NCBI GenBank assembly: GCA_022826865.1 | Contig: JAJDUC010000106.1 | Location: 1 to 64,000 of the forward strand | Direction: 5' to 3' | Source of the DNA: Anaerolineae bacterium | GTDB taxonomy: Bacteria; Chloroflexota; Anaerolineae; Aggregatilineales; Phototrophicaceae | Length of the DNA: 64,000 bases | In this document: positions 45,844-54,891 of the stretch, piece after piece | How the letters are laid out: each line of letters opens with the position of its first letter | Position numbering within the stretch: position 1 is the first letter of the stretch | Program-made: the position numbers and the translations under genes | Notes under the pieces: generated by a model | Seen by the model: only the letters and a program-made list of their open reading frames with translations | Database searches by the model: none | Told to the model about the DNA's origin: nothing

Positions 45844-47412
45844 TTATTCGCCCGGGGCTAGGCGATACAATTCGAAGGGAATCGCGCCCGCATCCGCAAG
45901 ATGCGCCGCCAGTTGGAAGCGCGAATCGGTCTCCTTGCCGAGATAAAGTGGATCGAGCGCCGGCCGCGCCGACGGCATCTGCAGGTAGTCGATTTCAAAC
46001 TGGCGCGCCAGCGCCAGCGTATCCTCGCGGCTTGCCAGCGGAGTAACCACTGAAGAATAGCCGAAGACGCTCAATACGTAGGGATTCTGCGACATAAGAC
46101 GGATCTCGCCGTCGCCGGTCACATCGGGAAGTTCCGCCAGCGCATCGGCCAGCGTTTGCATGCTGCCGTAAAATGTATCCGCGGCCGCGGTTTCTCGCCG
46201 CGCCAGATCATAGCTGCTCGCGGCCAGCCAAACGAGAGATGCCAGCAGCAGCGCGACGCGCAAGGCCCGGCGCTGTATCAGCTTGTCCAGGGCAATCGCG
46301 CCCAAGGGAATCAGCAAGGGCAGCATTGATATGAATAATTTCTTGAAGCTGCCGCCTTGATTGTGAATGGGCATCAGGATGGGATAGACAATCAAGATTG
46401 CGGCAATCCAGACGAATATCGGCGCCAGACCCAACAACATCTTCTTGCAATTATTGACGTATAGCCAAGCTGCGCCGGCGGGTGCAAGAAAAACCAGCGG
46501 GACTTGCAGCGCGACCGCCATCTGTTTGAGCGCAGCGCCTAATTCAAAGATCCGCTTTTCCAGAAGTTGGGCCGGGCTCTGACGCTGCAGCAAGGACGCC
46601 AGGTCGATCGGGATACCGTATGCATAGAGGTCTGTCGGTTCCACCATGAAAGGCATCCGTACCGTCTGCGGGCTGCCAAGCATCCCGATTTCAAAAATAT
46701 TGCGCAGCAGCCAAGGCGCGATTGACAAGGCGAACGCGGCGAAAAAAAGCGCGAGGTCGCTACGGCGCGCAGACGCCCAGCCCTTCACGCCGGCCAGCAG
46801 CATATAAGCCAGCAGCACGGCGACAAGCGCAATCGCATCGTTGCGCGTCAAATATGCCAAGCCGAATAGCGCGCCGCTGAGCGCAATGCCCAAACGGCTC
46901 TTTCGCTCTATCGCATGGTTGAAGAGCAGCAATGCCGAAACTATCAGGACTTGATTAAGGATCGTCGTGTCTGTTCGCAAGGAGTTCCAGACGAATTCCG
47001 GCAGGAAAGCGGCAAGCGCCGCCGCCATCAGCGCGCAGGCGCTGGTTTGTCCAATCTGTCTGGTGGCGAGGTAAGCCAGCAGCGGCGTTAATGAGCCGGC
47101 CAGAACGAAGAGCGCGAGGGCGGCCTGGACATTCACGCCGCCGACCGCCATGCCAATAGCCGCGGCGACGCCCGTCACGGGCAGCCAATGATCGGTGGCG
47201 TGTACAATCTCGACCGGCATCCGGCTGTAGTGCCAGACATAGTCAATCGTGAAGCCCTGGCCCTGCGTCAGCCTGCGACCAAGGTTGAAGTAGTGGGCTG
47301 GATCATTGATGCCGGGATTCCGTACCAGCGGCAGCAATAGAAGCCGGAAGGCCAGCCCCCCGAGCATGATGGCGAACAGTATGATATGCGCTGCCTGGGC
47401 ACGGGTTTTCAA
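45844..47412 (-). CDS. GT-C fold membrane glycosyltransferase (GT39/ArnT-like)
   Basis: A 522-aa integral membrane protein with about eleven hydrophobic helices. The first extracellular loop, NPGINDPAHYFNLGRRLTQG, holds the acidic residues used by GT-C enzymes with polyprenyl-phosphate sugar donors. Such enzymes add a sugar to lipids or proteins on the outer face of the membrane; donor and acceptor are unknown. It is divergent from a second GT-C protein gene, with 80 nt between the two likely starts, so they may share a regulatory region. Confidence 0.8.
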   Translation of the reverse strand: MKTRAQAAHIILFAIMLGGLAFRLLLLPLVRNPGINDPAHYFNLGRRLTQGQGFTIDYVWHYSRMPVEIVHATDHWLPVTGVAAAIGMAVGGVNVQAALALFVLAGSLTPLLAYLATRQIGQTSACALMAAALAAFLPEFVWNSLRTDTTILNQVLIVSALLLFNHAIERKSRLGIALSGALFGLAYLTRNDAIALVAVLLAYMLLAGVKGWASARRSDLALFFAAFALSIAPWLLRNIFEIGMLGSPQTVRMPFMVEPTDLYAYGIPIDLASLLQRQSPAQLLEKRIFELGAALKQMAVALQVPLVFLAPAGAAWLYVNNCKKMLLGLAPIFVWIAAILIVYPILMPIHNQGGSFKKLFISMLPLLIPLGAIALDKLIQRRALRVALLLASLVWLAASSYDLARRETAAADTFYGSMQTLADALAELPDVTGDGEIRLMSQNPYVLSVFGYSSVVTPLASREDTLALARQFEIDYLQMPSARPALDPLYLGKETDSRFQLAAHLADAGAIPFELYRLAPGE

Positions 47413-47492
47413 ATCACCAGTCGTCCTTGTGTTTTGCCCGCCTGAAGACTACTATTCACAGGAATTCGCTCCAATTGCCAGATGCGGTGCAA

Positions 47493-48884
47493 ATGCCCTC
47501 CACCGAGCATTATACACGTTGGCTTTGGCTCATCCTGTTCATTGGCCTGGCATTGCGCCTAGCCTATGCCTTGAACCAGCCGACATTGGATGCAAGCAAC
47601 CTCGAGGGCGCCGATAGCAATTGGTACCTCAGCGTCGGCGCGGGGTTTTTCAGCGGCCGGGAACACGGCACGATCGGCGGCGTAACCTACTACAATTCTG
47701 TCATTCCCACTCCGCCGCTGTACATACTTGTCGTCGGCTTCGTACAGCAATTGCTGTCCAAACAGGACAGCATTGTCGCGATCCGGCTCATCCAATGCCT
47801 GGCCGCGACCGGGACAGGTTACCTGGTCTTTCGCCTGGCGACGCTCATTTCAAGCGCCCCTCGCGCCGGTCTGTTCAGCGCGGCCTTTGTAGCATTTCAC
47901 CCGGCTCTAATCGCTGAGCCCGCCCGGATCGCCACTGAAACCTTTTACATATTCTTTCTGGCTATGGGCTTGTGGCTGTACGTAGAATACTTTTCGGCCG
48001 CATTCGGGCGGCTCGCTTCCGGCTGGCTGAGTCCGTCGCAGGCTCTGGCGCTGAGCGCCATGGCTTTTGGCCTGGCCACATTGACGCGGGCAGTTTCCCT
48101 GCTCTTCCCGCTTGGCATCCTCTTGCACTTATGGCTGCTGCGAAACCGCGCAAATTACCGCGTAGAGCGGCGCCACGGAGTGATTTTTCTCGTCACGTAC
48201 ATTGCGATCATTTCAACCTGGACAATTCATAATGCCGTACTTTGGAATCGCATCGTGATCGTCAGCGACCAATTTATGCCGGCGCTTTGGCGGGCGGCCG
48301 AAACGGAAGACGGCTCCCCAAAGCAGAACGATGCCCTGCTGCTGGATGGCGCCGACGCGACTGCGCGCGAAGACTGTGAAGTGGATTGCAAATATCAACA
48401 TGGCGCCGAGGTTTATGCGCAGAGGATCGGCGCGGCCTTCGGCGCAGATCCCGGCGGGTATTTCCTGCGTCAATTTGAGGAATTGTTTAGTTCGCTGGCC
48501 CAGCCCCATGGCACAACGACCTTCGGCGAATTTAGCGTGCGCGAAGCAGCCGAGGCTTGGGCCAGCAATAACCGTTCGCTTGAGGGACTGCTTGACGTGC
48601 TGCGGCTGGATGGCTTTGCTGTGAAGATGGCTATCTGGGTCTTCCACCTTGGCGGCATCGCGCTGGGTACGCTCGGCATGTTCTGGTCGCGCGATCGCTG
48701 GGCATTGTCCTTGCCCCTAATCGGCTTTGCGCTCTACACGCTATGCGCTCACTTCTTCCTTCTCGCCCTGCCCCGTTATCTCTTTCCGCTCGAGTTCATC
48801 TGGCTGACTTTCGCCGGCATTGCCGCGCTCGAGTTGAGTCGCCGATGGCAGGCGAGACAATTGCCGGGCGGCGCCGGGTCATGA
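47493..48884 (+). CDS. GT-C fold membrane glycosyltransferase (GT39/ArnT-like), second copy
   Basis: A 463-aa membrane protein with about ten hydrophobic helices. The first loop, LEGADSNWYLSVGAGFFSG, contains the acidic pair expected in GT-C enzymes. YYNSVIPTPPLYILVVGFVQQLL and the helix LATLTRAVSLLFPLGILLHLWLL are typical of the family. I place the start at ATG 47493 because the residues encoded upstream (TTG 47427 onwards) are not membrane-like. No strong ribosome site is seen. Its C-terminus ends shortly after the last helix. Confidence 0.78.
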   Translation: MPSTEHYTRWLWLILFIGLALRLAYALNQPTLDASNLEGADSNWYLSVGAGFFSGREHGTIGGVTYYNSVIPTPPLYILVVGFVQQLLSKQDSIVAIRLIQCLAATGTGYLVFRLATLISSAPRAGLFSAAFVAFHPALIAEPARIATETFYIFFLAMGLWLYVEYFSAAFGRLASGWLSPSQALALSAMAFGLATLTRAVSLLFPLGILLHLWLLRNRANYRVERRHGVIFLVTYIAIISTWTIHNAVLWNRIVIVSDQFMPALWRAAETEDGSPKQNDALLLDGADATAREDCEVDCKYQHGAEVYAQRIGAAFGADPGGYFLRQFEELFSSLAQPHGTTTFGEFSVREAAEAWASNNRSLEGLLDVLRLDGFAVKMAIWVFHLGGIALGTLGMFWSRDRWALSLPLIGFALYTLCAHFFLLALPRYLFPLEFIWLTFAGIAALELSRRWQARQLPGGAGS

Positions 48885-49005
48885 CTCTGCCCTTCAGCCG
48901 GCACAATACGATCCAGAACGCCGCGCGAGGCGGACAAGGCTGAATCTATGGGAAGCAAACACAATTGCTAGACTTACAGCCGCAGCAAGCGGGAGGCCAC
49001 AAACC

Positions 49006-49554
49006 TTGAAGATATATACCAAAACCGGCGACCGAGGCGAGACAGCCCTCTTCGGTGGAATGCGCGTTCCCAAGCAGGACTTGCGCGTCGACGCCTACGG
49101 AACAATAGATGAGCTTAATGCTTTTCTTGGTCTCGCCCGCGCCCTCGGCGCCAGCCCGACGACGGATGCCCTGCTCAACAAGGTTCAGAATCAGCTATTC
49201 CATTTGGGCGCTGATCTCGCCACGCCCCCGGCATCCAAGGCGAAATGGATCACGCGTATCAGCAAAGAGGATGTCGTCTGGCTGGAAGATTCAATCGATC
49301 AGCTAGAGGGTGAACTTGAACCTTTGAAGAATTTTATCTTGCCCGGCGGTTCGGGGGCGGCGGCGCAGCTGCAGGTGGCCCGAGCCGTCTGCCGCCGCGC
49401 CGAACGCCTTGTGGCAGGCTTGGCTGCGCGCGAAGACATCGGCGCCCAGGTCCTCGCCTATGTGAATCGACTTTCGGATTGGCTTTTCACCTTGGCGCGT
49501 TACGAGAATAAACAAGCGGGGGAATCGGAATCGAAGTGGGTCTTGCGACAATAA
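49006..49554 (+). CDS. Cob(I)alamin adenosyltransferase, PduO type
   Basis: A 182-aa enzyme that transfers the adenosyl group of ATP to cob(I)alamin to make coenzyme B12. Signatures: KIYTKTGDRGETALFGG (ATP loop), DAYGTIDELNAFLGLAR, then FILPGGSGAAAQLQVARAVCRRAER. These match the PduO family rather than CobA/BtuR. The start is TTG 49006 with GGGAGG 9 nt upstream. It ends 28 nt before the tRNA-Leu gene on the opposite strand. Implies a B12-dependent enzyme elsewhere in the genome. Confidence 0.93.
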   Translation: MKIYTKTGDRGETALFGGMRVPKQDLRVDAYGTIDELNAFLGLARALGASPTTDALLNKVQNQLFHLGADLATPPASKAKWITRISKEDVVWLEDSIDQLEGELEPLKNFILPGGSGAAAQLQVARAVCRRAERLVAGLAAREDIGAQVLAYVNRLSDWLFTLARYENKQAGESESKWVLRQ

Positions 49555-49582
49555 ATGTAGCCTGCGCCGGTGAAAATTGAGA

Positions 49583-49664
49583 TGCCGGAGGTGGGAGTCG
49601 AACCCACACACCCGAAGGTACACGAGTTTGAGTCGTGCGCGTCTGCCAATTCCGCCACTCCGGC
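49583..49664 (-). tRNA. tRNA-Leu (anticodon CAA)
   Basis: On the minus strand the sequence folds as a type-II tRNA. Acceptor GCCGGAG/CTCCGGC with discriminator A, D-arm GGCGGAATTGGCAGACGC, anticodon stem CACGA/TCGTG around loop CTCAAAC (anticodon CAA), a variable arm (TACCTTCGGGTG) and T-arm GTGGGTTCGACTCCCAC. CCA is not encoded. Confidence 0.95.
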
Positions 49665-49733
49665 TCTGGCAAAGGCAGTCTACGTCGGGGAGGCGGCAAT
49701 GTCAATGCTGAAGCGCAATGAGGCAGCGGCGCC

Positions 49734-50237
49734 ATGAGTCGGATCGCGCGCTTCTGCTCGCTGTGCGGACGTCCGCTGATCAGCAAACACCTGTCCGGAC
49801 GCATGCGTCCATATTGCAGCGCTTGCGAGCAGCCGGTCTATTTTGATCCGAAAGTTGCCGTCGTTGTGTTCATTGGGCGCGATGACCGCGTTCTTCTGAT
49901 TAAGCGGGCGGTTGACCCCGGAAAAGGCAAGTGGGCCCTGCCCGCCGGCTTCGTGGATTATGATGAAGCGCCGGAAGCGGCCGCCCGACGCGAAGTGCTG
50001 GAAGAAACGGGCCTCAACGTGCGCATCACCAGGTTGCTGGATGTGTTTCCCAAGCGAGATGAAGGTTTGGCCGATATCGTAATCGCTTACAGCGCGCAAG
50101 TGATTGCGGGGGAGGCTTGCGCCGGCGACGACGCAGCAGATTTGGGGTGGTTCACGCGCGACAATCTACCGCCTTTGGTTTTCTACCCCTCGATCACGTT
50201 GACCGGGCGCTGGATCGGCGGCGCCTTGGAATTCTAG
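49734..50237 (+). CDS. Nudix hydrolase with N-terminal zinc ribbon (NudC/ADP-ribose pyrophosphatase-like)
   Basis: A 167-aa protein. C8, C11, C28 and C31 (CSLC and CSAC) form a zinc ribbon. The Nudix box runs from G72 to L94 (GFVDYDEAP, then REVLEETGL), matching Gx5Ex7REUxEExGU. Such enzymes cleave nucleoside diphosphates linked to another moiety, for instance NADH or ADP-ribose; the substrate is uncertain. It is next to the tRNA-Leu gene and convergent with the TPR gene (16-nt gap). Confidence 0.9.
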   Translation: MSRIARFCSLCGRPLISKHLSGRMRPYCSACEQPVYFDPKVAVVVFIGRDDRVLLIKRAVDPGKGKWALPAGFVDYDEAPEAAARREVLEETGLNVRITRLLDVFPKRDEGLADIVIAYSAQVIAGEACAGDDAADLGWFTRDNLPPLVFYPSITLTGRWIGGALEF

Positions 50238-50253
50238 GCAGCCGGTATTGCAG

Positions 50254-51435
50254 TCAGTCGCCTTTGGGCTGCAATCCGAAGATACGCATGATGCGCGCCG
50301 TCAAAGCCAGCAAATAACTGTAAACAATCGTAGCGCTCACGCGCGTGGCATTTTTGCCGTCCTCAAGCGCGCTGTAGAGAGCGCGCGCCTGTCGATATTG
50401 CTGTCGCGCGCTGGCGAAGTCCCATTTGGATTGATAGACGGCGCCCATGGCATAAAGATAGCGCGCTTCGTAAGCCGGGTTGTTCACCGCTCGCGCCAAC
50501 TCCGCCGCCCGGCCATATTGCGAAATGGCGACATCCGCTTTGCCGCGTCTTTCCAGCCATTGAGCCAGCATGCCGAGCGCGTACATTTCGTAGGGTTGAT
50601 GGCCTATGTCTTGAGACAGCGCCAACATCTGATCAATATAATTGCGCGCCTCCTCCAGGTCATCGCCGGCGACCATCGTCAGCGCCAAATTGTACAGCCG
50701 CATGAATTCATGAAACACCGCTTCCGTGCCGCGCGCCACTTCCAGCGCCGTCAACTGCTGTTGCAGCCCGCGCTCGAAGGTATCGGAATCCTGGGCCAAA
50801 ACCACGCCTTGCTGCCCGATGATGACACTTTCCAGCAGTCGATCCTTGGCGTTCTGCGCCTTCTGCAACGCCACGAGCAAGCCGTCATTCGCTTTGCTGA
50901 ATTCGCCCTTGCGGATGAAGGCATTCGACAGCAGCAAAATCGCGCGCGCTTCCAGCTGCGCGTCTTTAACTTCTCGCGCCAGATCAATGACTCTCCAGCC
51001 ATGCTTATGCGAGTCACTTGGGTTGGAAGCGATTTCGCCCAATCCCAGAAGCGACTGCGCATAGCGGCGCATATCGCCCGCTTCAAAGGCATGGCCGACC
51101 GCCGCGCGATAATCTTCATAAGCCTCGCCGGTTTGGAAGAAGCCTTCGCGGGCAATGCGCGCCCGCGTGTTCAAAGCATCGGTCATCAGGCCTATCGAGG
51201 CAATGGCTTGAGCTTCATCGACCGCTTGATTGATGTAGTCGCGGGCGAAAGAGAAGTTGCCCAGCGAACATTGCGCCTGGGCCAAGCCCAACAGCGCGAT
51301 GACCTCAACCGTGTGCTGATTCTCGCGCCGCGCCAGCGTCAGCTCGACATGGCAGCGGTCGACAATTTCGTTGAAACCGCCGGACTTCATCAATTCGCGA
51401 ATATCATATCGGAGGCTGTCAGTCGTTGCAGGCAT
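50254..51435 (-). CDS. TPR-repeat protein
   Basis: A 393-aa soluble, all-helical protein made of roughly nine tetratricopeptide-like repeats (for example VEVIALLGLAQAQCSLGNFSFARDYINQA, YAQSLLGLGEIA, YEARYLYAMGAVYQSKWDFASARQQY). It ends in a hydrophobic stretch (IVYSYLLALTARIMRIFGL) that could associate with the membrane. No enzymatic domain is seen. TPR proteins are scaffolds for protein binding; the partner is unknown. Start at ATG 51435, with ATG 51468 possible. Confidence 0.8.
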   Translation of the reverse strand: MPATTDSLRYDIRELMKSGGFNEIVDRCHVELTLARRENQHTVEVIALLGLAQAQCSLGNFSFARDYINQAVDEAQAIASIGLMTDALNTRARIAREGFFQTGEAYEDYRAAVGHAFEAGDMRRYAQSLLGLGEIASNPSDSHKHGWRVIDLAREVKDAQLEARAILLLSNAFIRKGEFSKANDGLLVALQKAQNAKDRLLESVIIGQQGVVLAQDSDTFERGLQQQLTALEVARGTEAVFHEFMRLYNLALTMVAGDDLEEARNYIDQMLALSQDIGHQPYEMYALGMLAQWLERRGKADVAISQYGRAAELARAVNNPAYEARYLYAMGAVYQSKWDFASARQQYRQARALYSALEDGKNATRVSATIVYSYLLALTARIMRIFGLQPKGD

Positions 51436-51557
51436 CACGCTCTTATCCCGTCCAGCGCTTATTCCCATCCATTATACGATAATCTATACGTTAATCGACG
51501 CGTTTCGGTTCATTCCTTCGGCGCGGCCGGCTGGCCCGTGTACAGGACGCGAGCATG

Positions 51558-52517
51558 TCAGCGCAGACTTAGTTTGCGCAAGCCCCGCGCCAGGGCGCTT
51601 GTCCATTCGATGGAAGCGGCCGGAAGGAAGCGCGTGTACAGCGCGTAGAGCTGCCTCTGCCGCGCTTCCGGCGCATGTATCGCGGCGGCGCGCATAAAGT
51701 GCCGCCGCGCCCCGGCCCGATCGCCCGCCCGCCACAGATAGACTGCGTAGACATGGTGCCGCGATGCTTCCTTGCGGTCAAATTCAGCCGGCGACATGCA
51801 CTTCTCCCAGCCGTAGTTGCGCGCATTCTGCACCGTTTTCAGCCGGCCCAAGGCGCCGCGCAGCCGATCATCAGACATCATATCGCCATGCATGCGGCGG
51901 TAGACCAGGCGCCGGTCAATCGCGTGGAATTTGTATTGGGCCGCCAGCCGAAGAAACAGATCCCAATCTTCGGCGCTGCGAAAATCCACATCGTGCGCGA
52001 ATCCGCCCACAGCGCGCAAGGCCGCGCTGCGGTGCATGCTGGAGCTCAGCAAAATATGACAGCCGGTAAGTTGGAGCATTTCGCAAAAGATATCATCCGT
52101 GAATACCTCAAATGGCGGCGTATCGATTCCAGTTTTGCCGTCGCTGGCAACAAACTGATAATGCGTATAGACCACGGCCACATCAGGATTTTTCTGGAAC
52201 ACAGCGAGACCGATCTCAACCTTCCGGGCGTGCAGTTGGTCGTCGGCGTCAAGGAACTGAATATACTCGCCGCGCGCCGCCTCAATGCCGCGATTGCGCG
52301 CGATTCCCGGTCCCTGGTTTTCTTGCGCGATATAGCGTATCTCCATGCCGTAACGGTCCCGCAAGAAGTCACCGGTGCCGTCAGCGCTGCCGTCGTCCAC
52401 CACGATAATCTCGCAATTGTCATGCGTCTGCGACAGGCAACTGTCAATCGCAGCGGCGATGTAATGCTTGCGATTGAATGTGGGTATGACGATGCTTACA
52501 AGAGGCCTGCCCTGCAT
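51558..52517 (-). CDS. Family 2 glycosyltransferase (GT-A fold)
   Basis: A 319-aa cytoplasmic or membrane-associated sugar transferase. The GT2 nucleotide-binding part reads PLVSIVIPTFNRKHYIAAAI, then VVDDGSADGT (41-50) and FLDADDQLH with the metal-binding DAD at 90-92. The likely acceptor side is FRSAEDWDLFLRLA with the ED motif. The C-terminal ~90 residues are helical and arginine-rich. It likely builds surface polysaccharide; donor and acceptor are unknown. It lies 73 nt downstream of the SH3 lipoprotein gene on the same strand. Confidence 0.9.
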   Translation of the reverse strand: MQGRPLVSIVIPTFNRKHYIAAAIDSCLSQTHDNCEIIVVDDGSADGTGDFLRDRYGMEIRYIAQENQGPGIARNRGIEAARGEYIQFLDADDQLHARKVEIGLAVFQKNPDVAVVYTHYQFVASDGKTGIDTPPFEVFTDDIFCEMLQLTGCHILLSSSMHRSAALRAVGGFAHDVDFRSAEDWDLFLRLAAQYKFHAIDRRLVYRRMHGDMMSDDRLRGALGRLKTVQNARNYGWEKCMSPAEFDRKEASRHHVYAVYLWRAGDRAGARRHFMRAAAIHAPEARQRQLYALYTRFLPAASIEWTSALARGLRKLSLR

Positions 52518-52590
52518 TTTCCTTCGCTATCCGCCGCCATCACGCTGCGAGATGGCGAATCAATCTAACTGAATCCACGTCTTGCAAAGC

Positions 52591-54633
52591 CTATGCCGGT
52601 CGCAGGGTTGGCGAGCCGCCGATCGTGCCGGCAATCCAACCGAAGATGTTGTTGGCCGTCTGCACACGCCACCAGCGGTAGCCCTCGTTTTCATGCGGGC
52701 CGGCGAAAATCGCCACATAATCCCCTTCGTATAAGCCGCCGATTGCTGCGCTGGTCGCAGTCGGTTCCCCGCGGACGTTCAAATACGGGACGCTGATCCG
52801 CAGTTGCTGCCCGGGATAATACTCTGAACCCGACAAGACGCCTGCGGGCAAAGGCAAAGGGTCCGCTTCGCCGGCGCCAAATTGTGGATTGCGCGCCAGT
52901 TCACTGACATCGGCGATGAGCCCGCTTTCCAGCGCGACATTATATTGCCGCCCCGCTGCCGTCACGACAACGGCGCTGCGGTCAGGATACCAGCGTACCG
53001 CATCCGGCGCCGCATCGCCGATGAATTCAGATATTCGATTGCCGTTCTGGTCATATAGCGCGACCGGTCCACTTCCTGGCCCGCCTGGTCTACCGAGGGC
53101 GACGAAGCGACCGTCCGCCAGACGAACGGCATCGCGCAGCCACAGGCCTAGCGCCGAACCATTGAAGATGATCCGCTCGCCCGACAGGTCGCTGTTGACG
53201 GCGCCGATGATGACCAGCCCGTCCGGACGACGCCCGCTGACGGTGATCCCATTCCCGTCCCGGTTCCAATGGCCGTAATCGTAACGTATCATTTCCGGCG
53301 CGTTGTTTGCGTAAGTCGAGTCGCGCCGGGCTTGCGCGATTGCCAGAGCGTTCCGCCCTTCCGCCGTCAAATACAGCGTGAGCAGAATGCTGTCGCTCCC
53401 CGGCCTTGGCGACCATTGCACGTCGATCGTCTTCCAATGCCAGGCGGTGCTGGGCTTGACCATCTCGCAAGGCCGGTAGCCCTCGCGCACGCAATCGCGG
53501 ATGATCTGAAAGGTCGCGTCCCGTTTTGCGTCTTCTTCTGGCTGCCAGAACCAGACGCCGGCCGCGCTGGGATCTTTGCCGGGTGGCGGGTCGATCCGGA
53601 AGCTGAACTGTCGTCCGTCAGCCGACCAATCCAACTCCACGATCCGATGTTTATTCTCTTCGAAACCAGCGAATCCGGCGGAATATCCCACTTGGAAGGG
53701 CGAGTAGGTCATCTCCACTTCTGTGGCCGCGCCCAAAGGTTGATAGCGCAAGACACCTTCGTGATCTGTGCGCAAGAAACTATTGGGATCAACCGGATTC
53801 GGCAAAAATAGCCGAACGCCGCCGCTCAAGCGAATGTCCTCAATATTGAACAGCTGTCCCAGGCCGACATCGAATTCCAGGGCGGCCGCGCCGCTGATGC
53901 TGAATGTCGTCTGCTGGGAAACCGGCTGCTGCACTGGCTGAAGCAGATCCCTGCGGACAGCGACTGTTGGCCGTGGTCGAGTCGGCGAAGGCGTCGGCGA
54001 GGGCGCGCCGATTTGCGAAATTGGCGTTGAGGCCAGAAGCGAATCGGTCAAAGCCGGATCGACATTTGGCGACGAGATTGCCGTTGGCGCAGTCGCGATG
54101 GCATCGGTAGGCGGCACGGTCGGCGCCGCTTTCTGGGTTGGCGGACGCGACTCCGGCGTCGCCAGCAACTTGGCGATGTCGGTCTGATTCAATGTTGGCA
54201 AGGGCGTAAATGTCCGCTGGGAAGGTATCGCATTCGAATCAGCGACCCGATCGGTGGCGTCGGGCAGGGACGTATCCGCAAGCTGTGGCTCGACTGTGGC
54301 GGGCAGGACGCTCGCTGAAGCCGCAGCCCCTGGCGTCGCCGTGGCTGGCAAGATCTGCGTCGGCGTTGGCGGCTCTGTCTTACTCGGCGTGGCGGTCGGC
54401 AGCGGACTGGCGCTTGGGCTCGGCTCAAGCGAAGGACTTGCCGGTTCGGTCTGGCCGGGCGTGGGCGAATTCAAAACCAAGGACGTGGGTGTCGGCATCG
54501 CTCTGACATGGGTCGCTGTCGGGGTTTCTGTGTCTACCGGCGCAAGCGTCAAGGTAACTTCCGGGCCGCTCAGATTGCATGCGCTTAAGACCGACGCCGC
54601 CAGCAGCATGGCCAGACCCCTGCAAACGCGCAC
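52591..54633 (-). CDS. Lipoprotein with Thr/Pro/Ser-rich linker and C-terminal SH3b domain
   Basis: A 680-aa exported lipoprotein. The signal peptide ends in the lipobox LSAC followed by a disordered T/P/S-rich linker (~30-240), a beta-rich domain of unknown type (~245-590) and an SH3b domain (LRISVPYLNVRGEPTATSA to the end) that commonly binds peptidoglycan or peptides. I take GTG 54633, with GGGAG 6 nt upstream, as start. TTG 54639 is too close to that site, and ATG 54609 would leave a poor signal peptide. A TATAAT box is visible upstream on the minus strand near 54680. The 252-nt gap to 54891 holds nothing else clear. Confidence 0.78.
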   Translation of the reverse strand: MRVCRGLAMLLAASVLSACNLSGPEVTLTLAPVDTETPTATHVRAMPTPTSLVLNSPTPGQTEPASPSLEPSPSASPLPTATPSKTEPPTPTQILPATATPGAAASASVLPATVEPQLADTSLPDATDRVADSNAIPSQRTFTPLPTLNQTDIAKLLATPESRPPTQKAAPTVPPTDAIATAPTAISSPNVDPALTDSLLASTPISQIGAPSPTPSPTRPRPTVAVRRDLLQPVQQPVSQQTTFSISGAAALEFDVGLGQLFNIEDIRLSGGVRLFLPNPVDPNSFLRTDHEGVLRYQPLGAATEVEMTYSPFQVGYSAGFAGFEENKHRIVELDWSADGRQFSFRIDPPPGKDPSAAGVWFWQPEEDAKRDATFQIIRDCVREGYRPCEMVKPSTAWHWKTIDVQWSPRPGSDSILLTLYLTAEGRNALAIAQARRDSTYANNAPEMIRYDYGHWNRDGNGITVSGRRPDGLVIIGAVNSDLSGERIIFNGSALGLWLRDAVRLADGRFVALGRPGGPGSGPVALYDQNGNRISEFIGDAAPDAVRWYPDRSAVVVTAAGRQYNVALESGLIADVSELARNPQFGAGEADPLPLPAGVLSGSEYYPGQQLRISVPYLNVRGEPTATSAAIGGLYEGDYVAIFAGPHENEGYRWWRVQTANNIFGWIAGTIGGSPTLRPA

Positions 54634-54891
54634 AGCCAACTCCCGCGTTATGTTTCACGCTGGAAATTACATCGTTCTGATTATAGCAGGCTGAGAAAAG
54701 AGCGCCCGACTGCGGCAATACGACTGGCTGGCGGGCTGCGCGCCTGCTTGCCAGGCGGCGTCTGGAAGGCAGCCCAATTTTAGCATTGCCGCTGCATACT
54801 TCGCGAGGGCGAGGCAAACTAAACCAGACGCCGTCCAGCGGCCGCCAGCAAAGAAACGAATAGCGGGCAGAGGAAAGCCCCCGCCCCTTGA

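Noticed and set aside
49583-49664. tRNA-Sec candidate (a long tRNA would support the selenoprotein)
   Set aside because: The anticodon is CAA and the arm lengths match tRNA-Leu; the other tRNA (56736-56809) is tRNA-Lys. The selC gene must be elsewhere if present.
54254-54694. Plus-strand open frame opposite the T/P/S-rich linker of the lipoprotein
   Set aside because: It is the complement of a low-complexity proline/threonine linker and gives a glycine/valine/alanine string with no real features.
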